A DNA stretch of 64,000 nucleotides from Metellina segmentata (GCA_947359465.1 OX375883.1:88406911-88470910); one strand, 5' to 3'. Positions 12,301 to 22,255 are shown, counted from the first letter of the stretch. The notes: generated from the sequence alone by a model not told the origin. Numbers and translations: made by a program.

Positions 12301-14340
12301 CACATGCGGTTACGAATGGCGATCGGAACATCATGCAGTAGTTGTGGTAACACTTCTTTCAGAAAAATAAGATAGCTTCCGCCAGTGAGCCGCGTGGGTA
12401 GTAAGTATGGGCCAATCAAACAGCGGCTAGACATCTACTGCCCTCTACCGGCAATGATACCAACCGATCACTCCATTTCTCTTTCCTTTTATTTCCCCTG
12501 TTTACGCCTCACCGCGTCACTTGCGACTATACATTCCTATACAATAAATCATTGTTACAATGTCCTGTACCTACCATTAAAGTTTGTACCATGAATTCGG
12601 GACCACCCTGTAGTTTTAGGTACAGCTTTGATATAATCCTCGATTGGTGACAACAATCTTGGCACACTTGAAGGAGCGAGTTATGGTAGGTGAAGGCAGA
12701 CCATCTTTATTAGGGTTATTCCCATTTATACGGCAACCCCCCCCCCCATCCCCAGGAAGCGAAAAGTTAAAATTTTCATTTCAAATATTCTTGAATGTTC
12801 TTTTTAATATTTTTTTTCATTCCCAGTTCTTTTCCTTTTCATGTGAATTGGAAGAGTTAAAACTTTTTCAGTTTGATTTTAGTCATAGTCCAGTGTAGTC
12901 GCTTCGGGTTGTATTGTTTCTTGCTATTTTCTATTGAAAATAGTTACCTTTTTGTATTTGAACATACCTTCTGTATTTAGCGTTGTAGACAAGTTTCAGG
13001 GTATTCATTCGCGAAATTTTAAGTTTAAGTTTGCTAGTGGTAGGACAGTTTCAGGAAGTGAGGGAGTGGCTAATTGTTTATTTTTCATACATTTATGTCA
13101 AGATAACCAGTTTTTTTTATTTCCTTAAGGAATAGAGATTGGAATTATTGTAAGAAAAATTCAATGTTCCGATGAAGTTTCGTGCAAGAGTTGTAATTTG
13201 TATGTTTTGTTATTTTGTGCTATTTTATTTTCCGTTGTAAAAGCATGTTTTTTCTGTTTTCTACCTTTTCCGTTAGTTAGTTTCCGCAGCAGTTTATTAT
13301 TTTCCGTTAAAAAAGGACGATTTTTTTTCTAAGAATTCCTTCCTTGGCGACATAAATAGTGCTCCAAAAGCGTTACCACCAATCGAGGCGTATAACAAAG
13401 CTGTACCTAGTATGTTTTAAATTGCTTCATTAACCCTCTGCCAGTTTTACCCGGGCGCAGTACGGGCAATGTTTTTGGCGTACGTGCAATCTCATTTCTC
13501 CGTCGCTTTTACTGTTTTGCCCGTATGTTTTTCATTTTTCACACCAAATTAGTCGTATGGATTCCTTTAGTTTTCCACTAAGGTAATTTGCAAAGTCTAT
13601 TTTGTTTTATTCTGATTGGAAAAATAAAAACATGTGACAAAGTGCGCGCTTTTATCACATGTTTTGCAAGACTCTGGGAATTTTGTGAGCGTTTTGCATG
13701 TATTTTACTTTTACTGATCATTTGACAGCTTTATTGATGTACAAGTAGTGCAAACTATTTTTACCTAAAATAGTGGCTGCTTCAGAACGTATACAACTAA
13801 TTTCTTCGGACAGTGACTCGGAATCAAAATCTAAAATATCTGTAAATGAGTCTGAGAGTAGTGAAAGCTTTCTAGATGACTTCGATACTAGTGACTTTGA
13901 TAGTAGTACCTACAGATGGATTAAGTCAATCAAGTCAATTTTTTGAAAATAATAATGAGGGTAAGTAAATGTAATTTTAATCGAAAAATAACTGTAAAGT
14001 AATTGTTTTTTTTTTTGTACAACGGTAAATGTAACAAGTCGCTCATGTAGGAAGAAAGGACAACTTCCGAGAAAAACATAATTATTCTATTTGCAGTAAA
14101 AGGTTGAGCAAATTTTGACTCGAAATGTGAGCGCTGCTTTGGAAATCGAATACCCAGCATGCTGTTTGTGTGTACATTACTCCAGCACTCGAGGTACCCA
14201 TACACATTTTCAAGGAGTTTGTTGTCGAAAATTGCAGTGCGTCATGTTGAACTATAGTTGTTGGCTCTGAAAATGGACAATCTTATAGTGTTGCCTAAAC
14301 GCGATCACAAATAACGTCTTTTTTGTGCGCCACGTAAGAG

Positions 14341-14412
<72 letters not shown>

Positions 14413-16433
14413 ACGTTTCGACTCTAACAAAGTATATAACAAGCATGATTCTTACAAATTTTAAGGTATAACTGTGTTGTAGTCTAAATTCTTTCTTGGC
14501 GTGATTCTTATTACTTTCAATGTACAATTGATGTACTGGCCGTTGTCTAAATTCTTTCTAGGCGTGATCACGGTACAACTGCTGTACTAATCGTAGTCTA
14601 AACGTTAACAAAAAAATTTGGTGTTAAAAGCACGCGAATTAAATAAAAAAAAGTTTTAAGTTAAAGTTTTGCTTATGAAATATGTACTACTTTTTTTTAT
14701 TTAGTTATTTTGGTTAGAAAACACCTCACGGATAATTTTTTTTATTTTATCACAGCAATATCGAGGTTGAAAACATCGGAAAACGCATTCAAATATTCAT
14801 TTACAAATAAACATTTATAAGCAGAACCGGGAGGAGGATTTCCAAAACTTCATATCCATATCGAAATCTATATGTTGTTGTTGCTTATCCTCTTTAAAAG
14901 ATCTGACATATGTCAGATCAACTCCAGTAGGTTGTTGACCGCCAGAAAATCAACAACAATAAGGGGGGACAGATGTCAAGTCCTCCTTGGAAAGTCCAAC
15001 GCAACTCAGTATGTGCTCCGGAGAGGCTGGATGGTCACAGCATTTTCTGCAAGTGGGATGGATCTTTCTGTCACGTTCAAAAGAAAGACACTTAAGGTGT
15101 CCACTTTTAAGCCTAGCTAGTGCAGTCTGGGAGCCACGATCACAATTAACTTCCAGAAGAGTGCCAGGGGATGTTACGGTTACCACGGGTGTGCAGGTGG
15201 AGTACGCCAATTTAAATTTAGTTTAGATCTTTCATTTGAGTACAATTCTTGCTAAGTAAGCGAAGAACCAGTGGCCGTTTCGTCCTCGCTGTCCTCTTTA
15301 GCCAATCTATCCGCTACCTCATTACCACTAATGTTTACATGTGATGGAATCCATTGGAGATGGACGTCGTGGTTCTGAGAAATTTTCTTCAGTTTAAGCA
15401 GAAGAGATATGTGATCCATGATCACTCAAAAGTATTCTAAATTTATTGTCATACTCCTCTAGCTTTTTGCGCTTTCCTTATGCGTGTATGTTCTTTTTAC
15501 TTGACGGGAAATCATTGCTTGGCCAGATCTCTTTCTTCAACCATAAATAAACAACCATGTTCGATGAACTACGGTTATCCCGATGAGTTGTCTAGGTACT
15601 GTGTGTGAAGGATGAGTTGTAAACAACTGGTTTCGAGAAACTTTTACTTCACAGAAGCAAATTATGTGAGTACAAGTACCCAATGTATCAAAACATTTAT
15701 ATGATGCTGTTTGGTAATTAATATACATTAAACTGTTTATGAAACAATTTGTGACCTATATTACGCCTTTCTCTTTATTGTGGGAGAGTACCTTGGGAAT
15801 TGAGCTTCACGAGAAAGTGCAATCCCATCTCAAGGTTTCCGCTCTCAAATAAAAAGATACACAGATATAGCTCACATACCGTTGGATAGAACTAACGAAT
15901 CAAACAAAAAGTAACCAGCCTCTTCTTGCTTATTAACGTAATCATCCAATCGCAACAGAAGGACTTTAATATTTGGAGAATTTCATTTTCAGGTGGTTTG
16001 TGTCCTATGTGCGGGTATTCAGGGTTCCTAAGGGAAAAGAAATGAAAATGATTAATGGTTGGAGAATGAAGAATTATTAGTCTGGAACACAAAACCACCG
16101 AAAAAGAATAATCAAAATTTACAATTATTCCCTTTTCAGAAGGTACGATTCAATCTCACCAAATTCAATAACTAACAGCATTTTTGTTTCTGTTTTCAGA
16201 TTCAGTTCACCGGTATTGTTGTATTTTTCACTCAAGTTTGCTTCTTCCCTCCGAAAGGCTGTAAAGTTTCTGGATTTCTGGTGGTGCTATCCGTTGCACA
16301 AGCTTTCGTATTTTTCGGTCTCTTCATGAACTTTTATTTAACAGCCTACATGAAGAAACCTCAGAACAAGTACCAGGCTGCTTCCGCCAACAGACAACAT
16401 TCATCCAACGGTTGTCTTAAGAAAGAACACTGA
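325..16433 (+). CDS. ELOVL: ELOVL-family fatty acid elongase, gene 1 (5' part outside window)
   Basis: Known role of the family: the ELO condensing enzyme of the ER membrane, which joins malonyl-CoA to long acyl-CoA in the first step of each two-carbon elongation cycle. Four coding exons are visible: 325-381, 479-584, 4887-5023 and 16200-16433. Splices are gt/ag and phases agree, giving the last 177 residues. Exon by exon these carry KLLEFGDT (KxxExxDT box), the HVFHH histidine box that binds the catalytic metal, a MYLYYGLS segment, [11 protein letters not shown], and a last exon with two hydrophobic segments. The protein ends KKEH, a canonical KKxx ER-retrieval signal. The N-terminal exons, matching the first three of gene 2, must lie upstream of base 1. 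Introns are 97 bp, 4.3 kb and 11.2 kb, the long ones filled with transposons. No frameshift or stop is seen in the visible exons, so the gene looks functional. It is convergent with its paralog at 30933-58561. Confidence 0.93.
479..584 (+). CDS. ELOVL: ELOVL gene 1, exon with HxxHH box
   Basis: A 106-nt exon that opens [20 protein letters not shown] and ends in GVAYGPG with one base of a split glycine codon. HVFHH is the catalytic histidine box. The acceptor is attatag at 472-478 and the donor is gtaagt at 585. Length and phase match the gene 2 exon at 41525-41630. Confidence 0.92.
651..1203 (+). mobile_element. Internally deleted Tc1-type element, copy A
   Basis: Terminal repeats pair: left gaacaaaagtatttgac, right complement ggacaaaagtatttggac. 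Inside is a decayed transposase C-terminus with LDKLERRV and, in another frame, [16 protein letters not shown], the typical Tc1 ending. It is a sister of 42284-42849. Stops and frameshifts show it is dead. Confidence 0.75.
1660..1905. repeat. 'gatatctcgtc' interspersed repeat, block 1
   Basis: Several imperfect units with 'cagatcttgatggacgagatatctcgtcattgg'-like content (listed in pieces: cagatcttgatgg, gacgagatatctcgtc). The core gacgagatatctcgtc is a perfect palindrome. Similar blocks lie at 2815-3030, 17090-17245, 29190-29260 and 33590-33900. Confidence 0.6.
2064..2729. repeat. 27-bp minisatellite, about 24 copies
   Basis: The unit is close to gaatgcattcgtcat followed by acatggaataga, 27 bp. 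Because 27 is a multiple of three, several frames stay open on both strands and give 9-residue peptide repeats; none has coding features beyond this. Variants replace the second half with an A-rich stretch (gcaaaaaaaga). It is intronic in gene 1. Confidence 0.9.
2815..3030. repeat. 'gatatctcgtc' interspersed repeat, block 2
   Basis: Degenerate units with cgagttatttcgtcattagc, aattggtcagat and a gatatttcgtg core, clearly related to block 1 at 1660-1905. Confidence 0.55.
3575..4252 (+). mobile_element. 5'-truncated CR1-type LINE, 3' end copy
   Basis: About 680 bp nearly identical to 8413-9082 of the longer LINE, including the end of the reverse-transcriptase frame, the shared 3' UTR (gaccagccttgttgggctt) and a TATTTG-repeat tail. 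Small indels break the frame. 5' truncation is usual for target-primed retrotransposition. It is inserted inside the pogo element, so it is younger than that element. Confidence 0.9.
4256..4531 (+). pseudogene. Pogo/Tigger transposase C-terminal remnant
   Basis: A 91-codon frame with an acidic stretch ([15 protein letters not shown]) followed by [17 protein letters not shown], then the stop. Jerky/Tigger transposases end with this acidic linker and short helical tail, after the catalytic domain. No DDE core precedes it, so it is a remnant whose first Met is arbitrary. Confidence 0.6.
4887..5023 (+). CDS. ELOVL: ELOVL gene 1, exon with MYxYY segment
   Basis: A 137-nt exon. The acceptor is ttctcag, the first two bases complete a split glycine codon, and the donor is gtaaga. 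It reads [17 protein letters not shown], then [17 protein letters not shown], then [12 protein letters not shown]. MYxYY and TLQ are family signatures. The gene 2 counterpart (33387-33523) has identical length and phase. Confidence 0.93.
5700..6080 (+). pseudogene. CR1 ORF1 fragment, SGNH/GDSL esterase-like domain
   Basis: 126 codons. It starts inside the domain: VWVGTNDVE fits the GxND block and [11 protein letters not shown] the C-terminal DxxH block of SGNH hydrolases. An esterase domain in ORF1 is known for CR1-clade LINEs. The N-terminal catalytic serine block is missing, consistent with 5' truncation. The first Met is probably internal. Confidence 0.7.
6250..9023 (+). pseudogene. CR1 ORF2: endonuclease plus reverse transcriptase
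   Basis: Apurinic-type endonuclease first: [27 protein letters not shown] and SDDHRSI motifs. Two lesions lie in it: an extra c near 6290 shifts the frame, and a TGA at 6561-6563 interrupts before [10 protein letters not shown]. From 6621 an uninterrupted 800-codon frame carries [52 protein letters not shown] and the catalytic FADD near 8230, then the thumb and C-terminal domain. F in place of Y in the (Y/F)xDD box is accepted in CR1. With only two lesions, this copy is recent but not autonomous as assembled. Confidence 0.9.
9499..9870. mobile_element. GC-rich MITE, copy 1 (Harbinger-like)
   Basis: A 372-bp element with terminal repeats gacccggtgcacacatccgg and complement gacccagtgtacatatccgg, flanked by TTA on both sides, the usual 3-bp duplication of PIF/Harbinger elements. 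Subterminal gtgcggcgccgc is strikingly GC-rich against the local background. It has no transposase. Copy 2 is at 48587-49028. Confidence 0.7.
9958..10260. repeat. GC-rich hairpin cluster
   Basis: Contains several short perfect hairpins: gggggctccgccccc, gattgctgcgcaatc, and ggtttgcttcgcaaacc repeated three times, plus 'gctcgcttacgctcgcc' twice. On the minus strand the first hairpin is followed by CTAG, resembling the CTRR end of a Helitron, but no replicase or 5' end is visible, so I leave the class open. gatgacgtcacagc-like sequence recurs at 17233. Confidence 0.6.
10265..11520. repeat. Reiterated dispersed repeat family, main block
   Basis: About three units of roughly 190 bp at 10545-11090 share a caacttttgattgcatcga block, a 'gtaccgtaagaaagagta' block and a 'gatatgacc' block. 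A flanking segment (aacacttaatacaccctaaac, then a 'ctgatcagtactttctcg' block) occurs at 10275, 11300 and 24260. Partial copies lie at 17246-17640 and 24053-24475. It ends near a GGC trinucleotide run at 11465-11483. Noncoding. Confidence 0.65.
11784..12610 (-). mobile_element. Deleted mariner-superfamily element with ~120-bp terminal repeats
   Basis: Both ends read cagggtggtcccgaattcat and stay nearly identical for about 120 bp inward. TA flanks both ends. Only the 3' part of a transposase remains. At 827 bp it is an internally deleted copy. Confidence 0.85.
11961..12434 (-). pseudogene. DDE_3-type transposase C-terminal fragment
   Basis: An open frame of 157 residues with [10 protein letters not shown] (second catalytic Asp), [19 protein letters not shown] (third Asp) and [17 protein letters not shown]. 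By my count 41 residues separate the two Asp. This is the widespread arthropod HDGAPAHF class. The DUF4817-like N-terminal half is missing here; a separate N-terminal piece of the same class sits at 45947-46285. Confidence 0.8.
12619..13407. mobile_element. 789-bp MITE with TA target duplication
   Basis: Termini ggtacagctttgatataatc and complement ggtacagctttgttatacgc pair for about 45 bp, continuing with cctcgattggtg on both sides, and TA flanks both ends. The interior is unique AT-rich sequence with a C run at 12739-12748 and no transposase. The TA duplication suggests the Tc1/mariner/pogo superfamily. Confidence 0.8.
13434..13966 (+). mobile_element. piggyBac-type transposon, 5' end fragment
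   Basis: Starts ccctctgccagttttaccc immediately after TTAA, the piggyBac target. The following 'cgggcgcagtacgggcaa' repeat and the acidic N-terminal frame fit. No right end or DDE core is present. Confidence 0.7.
13773..13946 (+). pseudogene. piggyBac transposase N-terminal remnant
   Basis: 57 codons rich in Ser, Asp and Glu: [18 protein letters not shown], then [14 protein letters not shown]. PiggyBac transposases begin with such an acidic disordered segment. No initiator ATG is preserved and the catalytic domain is absent. Confidence 0.5.
14344..14412. repeat. (AT)n microsatellite
   Basis: A near-pure AT dinucleotide run of about 65 bp, with one break near 14401. Confidence 0.95.
14430..14605. 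repeat. Short tandem repeat shared with 45780-45900
   Basis: About three units of roughly 60 bp containing gtagtctaaattctttcttg and 'ggcgtgat'. The same elements occur in the opposite orientation at 45790-45900 (gactacagccggtacagcag). Confidence 0.55.
14890..15440 (-). pseudogene. LINE fragment: RNase H and C-terminal zinc knuckle
   Basis: Minus strand, two pieces. First an RNase H end: [20 protein letters not shown]. Then a C-terminal block with [18 protein letters not shown] and [17 protein letters not shown]. RNase H followed by a CxxC...H...C end is the order in Jockey/R1/I-type LINEs. Reading frames are broken between them. No RT domain is present. Confidence 0.75.
16200..16433 (+). CDS. 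ELOVL: ELOVL gene 1, terminal coding exon
   Basis: The last exon has 77 codons plus TGA. It starts [18 protein letters not shown] directly after tttcag. Two hydrophobic helices follow, then the family-typical [12 protein letters not shown] and a polar tail ending KKEH. The KKxx C-terminus is a known retrieval signal for ER membrane proteins and fits ELOVL location. The tail is about 20 residues longer than in gene 2. Confidence 0.93.
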   Translation: MQFTGIVVFFTQVCFFPPKGCKVSGFLVVLSVAQAFVFFGLFMNFYLTAYMKKPQNKYQAASANRQHSSNGCLKKEH

Positions 16434-17089
16434 TTATACCTAGGATGTGTTGTTCTTCCAGTATACTGTTATTTCATCTGAAGAAATTTGCGTGTATGAA
16501 CTTGGAACATACAAATGAATAATATTTGAAGTCAACTTGATTGTGTGATTTTTCTATCTACCTAAATATCTATGGTGGTAGTGATTTTGAAACGTGACTT
16601 GCTTCTTGTACGTATTTTGGCCATAACATCACTTGGCTTTTTTCTAATACGATTTAGCATTACGACAATAAAAATTACGAATTGGTATGTGACAGTTAAT
16701 TGGATGTCAATTAGGTTATATATAACCCTTGTACCGTATCGACGAAAAAGTAAACCACTTCCTGGTTAAAATACTTATATTGAGAGTTAATATTTACAGA
16801 ATTGTACAGCTACAGTTTTATAATTAAAGACGATGTCCATCACCGATACAATACAGCCTCCTCAAGATAAAGTTCCTCAAATCGTCTGCGGCTAGAAAAA
16901 GCCTCTGTTCCAAAAGTGTCTCTTCTCAGCCCGCCTCCTCCAGTCGTCACTTCCGTAGTCAGACCAGGGGGTGGACTTGGGGAACGATTCTCGATAATGA
17001 TTCTGGATGCTCTCAAGACGTTACACCCTCCTTGTGGTTGTTCTCGTCAAACCAATCATAGCAATCAACCAACGTAGAAAAAGTGACCA
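16434..17089 (+). other. Gene 1 3' UTR and downstream, no further gene seen
   Basis: Contains the possible poly(A) signal at 16667. I recognise no repeat or coding segment in it. Confidence 0.5.
16667..16672 (+). terminator. Possible poly(A) signal of ELOVL gene 1
   Basis: An AATAAA hexamer about 235 bases past the gene 1 stop. It is the first perfect hexamer I see after the stop; chance occurrence is possible in AT-rich sequence. Confidence 0.4.
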
Positions 17090-17245
17090 GATCTTTATGG
17101 ACAAGATATCTGTTCATTACGATAAAACTAACTAGTTCTTGATCTAGTCATTTCACGATAAAATCGGCAACATATATTTTGATGGATAGGTAATTCGTCA
17201 TCATCAAAATTGGTCAGATCTTTATAGACGAGGGCCATGACGTCA
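17090..17245. repeat. 'gatatctcgtc' interspersed repeat, block 3
   Basis: Degenerate units with ccagatctttatggacaaga, 'gataaaatcggcaac' and 'attggtcagatc', matching the blocks at 1660 and 33590. Confidence 0.5.
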
Positions 17246-17640
17246 CAGCAAGTTTCACAAGGCTAGCTAGAACGATCTAACGTTTCATCGCGATTAAAAA
17301 TTTTTACACTATCGCAAAGTTATACTTTTAATCGTATCGAATTTGTTTATGTACCAATTTAAAAAATAATTATACCATAAGAAAGAGGGTATTCTAAGCT
17401 TTCACACTGTATGTTCAAATTTTAAAATTAATAGTGTTAAGCTATAGATATAACAGTTTAAGTTTTGTATCGGAAATTACGATCTAAAAATTTCGAAATT
17501 TGTGTAACCAACTTTAAATAGCATTGAATTTATTTATTAAACGATTTCAAAAATAAGTATACCATAAGAAATAGTACATTCTAAAGTTTTCAGTGATGTT
17601 TTCAAATTTAAAAACTAATAGTATTAAGCTGTAGATATGA
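17246..17640. repeat. Partial copies of the 10.5-kb repeat family
   Basis: Two degraded units sharing 'aataattataccataagaaa' and 'gaaatttgtgtaaccaact' with 10545-11090. The preceding catgacgtcacagc matches 10150. Confidence 0.6.
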
Positions 17641-18374
17641 CAGTTGTATTGTTAAATAACACATATAGAAAGGAATCTACACACATTTTCATTCTTCCAT
17701 GCAACCACCCTACCTATATCTATAACTTTTTAATATTTCTGAGCTTCAATATTATAGTATACATTATACTAGTTGTAGCAAAAGAAATATTGGCAATTCG
17801 TTTGGACCATGAAATCCATGACTTCAATTCCTTTTAAGTTAATTCCTTCACACCCTAAATAACTTCCCTTTCCAATTCTGGTCACCAATAATTAAGGCAG
17901 ACACGCAATTTTGTCGCTACTTTCAAAGCAACTTCTGTCGCTACTTTCAAAGCAACTTCTGTTTCCTAACTTTAACACTCTTTCAATACAAAATCACTAT
18001 AGGGGTATCTCTAATTGTATCATTACTTTCAAAATGACCTCTGTTTTCTAACTTTACGCTCTTTAAATTTTAATTACTTCATCCCCCCCCAATTTAAATA
18101 AAATCTTAATGCTCTTAAGTCGATCGGGAAACAGTAGGGAAAAGCGTCACGTTATTACTACTGCCTGTATGGAGAAATCGATCACCAAGACCTAGGTATT
18201 TTCGGACACGGTCAATAGTTGGGAGATAGACCACCTGACTTCCCCGTGATTGGACGAGTGCTTCTAAATGCATCTGTTTATTATTTCACTAAATCTAAAT
18301 TTTGAATAAATTTTTTCTCTTACTTTAAGTAAATTTATGTTAAGCTAAGTTTATTCTAATTATGATGTGGAAAG
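17641..18374. other. No gene recognised
   Basis: AT-rich sequence. A short direct duplication of 'tcgctactttcaaagcaact' lies at 17915-17960. Confidence 0.4.
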
Positions 18375-18490
18375 GAGGTGTTAACTTCTACATCTGATCG
18401 TGATTCAAAACGAAGCGTGGTCCTCAAATCTTTTTCTTCGGGATTGATACCGCATAGTCGCCAATAGTTGCACTATGTTGCTCCAAAGTG
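18375..18490 (+). repeat. SINE remnant, degraded 3' body
   Basis: Retains tctgatcgtgattcaaaac, 'cgggattgatacc' and 'tagtcgccaatagt' of the SINE body, with several mismatches. Confidence 0.55.
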
Positions 18491-19109
18491 ACCTTGAACC
18501 ACCGAAACTTTTCATTCTGTGCTTGGACACATTTTAGGCTACAAATTACATGCTTTGTGGCATCAGTTTTGTAACGGTAGAATGAATTTCTGAAAGGTGA
18601 ACTGCCAAATAAAATATTGTATTTTATGAATATCATTCACAAATATATTTTTCGCAATTGTTGTTTTTACATTAATTGCATAGCACTCCTGTGTTGGGTA
18701 TAAGAGAGTGTTTCCTGGTAACTGCTAAATATAGAGGGCTCTAGTGATTTTGTGGTTTATTTCGGAAGTGACGTTACTGCTACTGCTTGTATAAGTTTTT
18801 TTTAACAAGGCTAACATAAGTGTGGCAAATTTATTCTTTTTGTGAAGTCTCTCTAATTGTTCCCCACGAACAATTTAGAGTCGTATGAAATACTAGCAAA
18901 ACTCCCACAAAATGGCAATAAATAAAATTAGTTCTTAACCGAAGTATTAAATTCGTCTTCCGATGGTTTGTTATGGTTGCGATGAAAATAGCTGATAACC
19001 AAATTACTTTTTGTAACAAAATACTGAAAATTATTGAGCTACGTCAAGGCACTATTTAAAAGAAAAATTTAACACCTTCTTTTAATCTGGCAACCCTGTC
19101 TCCTTACAC

Positions 19110-20740
19110 CAGGGCTTCTCAAAAGCACACTGGTGCGCCCGGTGATAAGCCTAGGCCCCCTATGAAATCAGTTTTCGATGTGTGTGGGGATATAAAAATT
19201 AATTGAAAGAACCGCAGACGAAAGCGGCACAGGTCATTTCAAACGTGTAAAGACGGTTTCTGAAAAAGCTCAAGATTTTCTTACGAGATTTCTGAACTGA
19301 TAGCGCAAAATATGAAAGCTCATATTGAAGGTTAGTCACTCATTCAGTCTGCGTGCAGTCTGCTGTCAAAAGATTGTGAAAACATTGCTGGGAAATAAGG
19401 CAGCAAAAGAAGTAAGATCGCTCTATCCAATGATTCAGTCCACAGATGTATTCCAGATACCTCATTTAATATCGAGAAAAAGTTTGCAGTAATAAACTTC
19501 AGTATTCAGATTTTGTGTTACTAGTAGATGAGCCAACAGACAATGCCAACAAAGCGCAATTCTTAACATTTAGTTGTTTTATTGACAACGATAAAGGTAC
19601 AATTGTGAGTTAATTTCTTTTTTTTGCAAAGAATTCAGTGTGACTACAAAGGGTGATGACGTTTTTAACCTTTTGAATATTTACCTGTGCAAATGGCAAT
19701 TATCATGGAAGTCGTGTATCGCCATTTTTCACCATCAATAGTAGGCTTTAATGGTTTTACATCCTTTGTAAAAAAGGTGCAGCTTGTCCACTATTGGACC
19801 TTGCGCCATAAAACCCAAATCAGCCCACCAACCAAACCAACCTTTGTAAAAAAAGAAAATGAAAAAAATTTAAATCAAGTTGTTGAGATGGTAAATTTAA
19901 TAAAACAAGACCAGTAAAGTCACGTTTATTCGAGCAATTTCGTATCGATATGGATTTTTAACACAGACGCCTGATTTTGCTCACCGAAGAACGATGATTT
20001 TAAAAAGGGAAAGCACTTAATCGGGTATATGAGCTACGACAACTAATTTTTTGAAGAAATGGAACAAAAACATTTTTGTGAGCACCTTCGATGCAAATTT
20101 TGCACTACCAGATTAGCGTGTGTGTGTATTTGGCTTATACATTTCCACACCTCAATATTTTAAATACTTGCATGCATGGAAAAGAAGAAAACATTTTTAC
20201 ACTTGCTGACAAAACTATCTATCCGGAAGAAAAAAAGCTTCCCATAGTAATTTGGAAATGTTTCCTTTGGTAAAGACTAGAAAAAATTATATTTTTCCTA
20301 TAATAGTTAAACATTTGACAAGTTTCGAAGATAAATTGAATTCTTATTTTCCATCACTGAACACTACGCTTGGATTCGAAATCCATTCATAGACATTTCA
20401 GATGATACTGGTTTAAAATTAACAGAAGAACTGACTGCTATATTCACAGATGGTGGGATGAAGATTAATAAATATAAGGAATTTTTCTCAAATTTTTTTT
20501 ATTTCAATCAGAGATGAATATTAGTCGCAAAATTGAAAAAAATCTTTAAGACACGTCAGAGGCCCTTGTTTCTTATCAGCATATATTAAATTAATAAAGG
20601 TATGTAAACTTTTCCAGTTATTTATATATTTTGCTTTTTGAATTTTATTTTTTAGCATTTTGTGTGTGGTGGTGCGCCTACGATTTTTTTTTGTAGTGCT
20701 TCAAATGTGCTACGATTTTAAAAAGTCTTGAGAACCACTA
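19110..20740 (+). mobile_element. hAT transposon relic (ZBED/SCAND3-like)
   Basis: Ends cagggcttctcaaaagcac and complement tagtggttctcaagacttt are flanked by near-identical 8-bp duplications, ccttacac and ccttactc. Broken frames inside resemble hAT transposase: LSKDCENIAGK, LLVDEPTDNANKAQFLTF and AYTFPHLNILNTCMHGKEEN. It has many stops, so it is old. Confidence 0.8.
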
Positions 20741-21361
20741 CCTTACTCTGAAAACTTTTCTCCCATTTGTGGATCCAATTCCCCATACTAAATCCGATTA
20801 TTCAGATAAAATCTTCGTTAGGTTTTCATTTCAAAAGTTTTGTTATTTACATAGAATCTCCGGATTTTGAAACCCATCCATCGAGATTTCTAAGACGATT
20901 TTGAGAGAGAGAGAGTGAGAGAAACCATGAAAAAAATTACTTTCAATAAAGACAGACAGGTCCATAAAATTTATGTCCGTCTACTGAAAGTAATTTTTAA
21001 TTATGGCTTTATTGGCAGTGATATTAGTAAAAATATAATTTAATTATTTCTTAAATTATTCAGTATGTGTTGCGGAACGAATACAAAAATCCATACGACT
21101 ACAAAAATCTTCAATGTTTTGTACGATGTTCCCAAAAAGGACTTGAGATTTTAGCTGTCGTAAATACAGCTGTCACTGAAACAATAAGCCGTATGTAAAA
21201 CAGTTTCCTGTAGATTACGTAGATAATCAATGTCGGACCTAAACAGATTAAAAGAGTGAAAGTAAAATATTCTGTAATTTCAGGAAGGTCACCAGCTAAA
21301 TGGGACTATCTGGACATTGCAGAGCGTTTTAGAATCTACTAACGTGCAAAACTTGAGGCAG
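20741..21361. other. No gene recognised; one hairpin
   Basis: aaaaattactttca at about 20932 pairs with tgaaagtaattttt near 20986, forming a small stem around 'gacagacaggtcc'. A GA run lies at 20903-20922. Nothing else stands out. Confidence 0.4.
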
Positions 21362-21662
21362 TTAATTAGCGTTGGCGATGGAGCAATACGACGGGCTATT
21401 GGCGACGGTCCTAGATCCATCCCGAAGGAAAAGATCAGAGGACAACGTCATGTAATTCAATGCCATGGTCATATGGCGATAATAACTCCTGAAATGGCAC
21501 CCCACTCTCCAAACCTCCACACCAAACCAATGTGATGACATTTTAAGGCTACGACAGATGAAGCAGCCCCTGTGTATAAGACGTTCTTCGGCTGAACATT
21601 GTTTCGAACTTACAATACACCAGTTGCAAATCCGATGCTCTACCAACTTGGCTACAGCGGCT
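21362..21662 (-). repeat. SINE with tRNA-like head (type 2), minus strand
   Basis: The head at about 21595-21662 reads, in its own sense, 'ccgctgtagccaagttggtag' (A box) and 'gtaagttcgaaac' (B box). The body down to 21362 has the family blocks. Confidence 0.75.
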
Positions 21663-21782
21663 CACAAAACATCAAGAATATTAAGTTTTAAATAAAAATA
21701 CAGTAGGGTTGGGGAGTGCATTTGTAGGGTGTGTCCACTGAATATGAAACTCGTCTATGATTAAATAGGGGCCCCATATACG

Positions 21783-22095
21783 TTGGGGGTCGCGGTAGCC
21801 AGCTTGGAAGAACATCGTATTAGCAACCGGAGGGTTGCGAGTTCGAATCCAACCAAAGACCGTCGTGAACAAAGGGTTCTGGTGCACGTTAAATCTGTCA
21901 AGACCTCAAATGCCCTCACGTTAGCGTGGTGTGGAAATTTGGAGCTCAGGTGTTGCATCGTTATCTGACCGTGATTCAAAATTACGAGGTGTTGTCCTCG
22001 GATATTTTCCTTTGGGATTGATCCCTGACCGACGTGAATAGCCAGTTGTGTTTTGCTCTAGTACTGCGTTAATTTAAAAAAATACCAACTACCCA
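21783..22095 (+). repeat. SINE with tRNA-like head (type 1)
   Basis: The head has 'cgcggtagccagcttgg' as A box and 'gcgagttcgaatcc' as B box. The body runs gaccgtcgtgaac..., ctgaccgtgattcaaaatta, 'gttgtcctcggat', and ends in an aattac-rich tail. It faces away from the copy at 21362-21662 (head to head). Confidence 0.8.
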
Positions 22096-22129
22096 TAGAC
22101 GTTGGACTGAGCATTGCTATTGATTTGGT

Positions 22130-22255
22130 AATTTTTAATTGACGTCGTACTAGAGAAACACAACGGGCTATTGACGACGGTCCTGGATCAGTTCCTAAAG
22201 GGAAAGATTCCAGGATATCACTAAGTAGTTTTGAACCATGGTCAGATGACGAACA
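22130..22255 (-). repeat. SINE, headless 3' body
   Basis: Complement of the SINE end: gacgtcgtactagagaaaca, 'acgggctattgacgacggtc', 'gaaccatggtcagatgac'. Confidence 0.7.

Larger units (their letters stand above)
5024..16199 (+). other. Gene 1 last intron, 11.2 kb, transposon-filled
   Basis: The donor is gtaaga and the acceptor tgttttcag. The intron contains a sense-oriented CR1-type LINE and at least seven other repeats listed separately. The stretches 5024-5690, 9083-9498, 13967-14340 and 15441-16199 show no exon or recognised repeat apart from a 27-base T run at 5533-5559. Confidence 0.75.
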
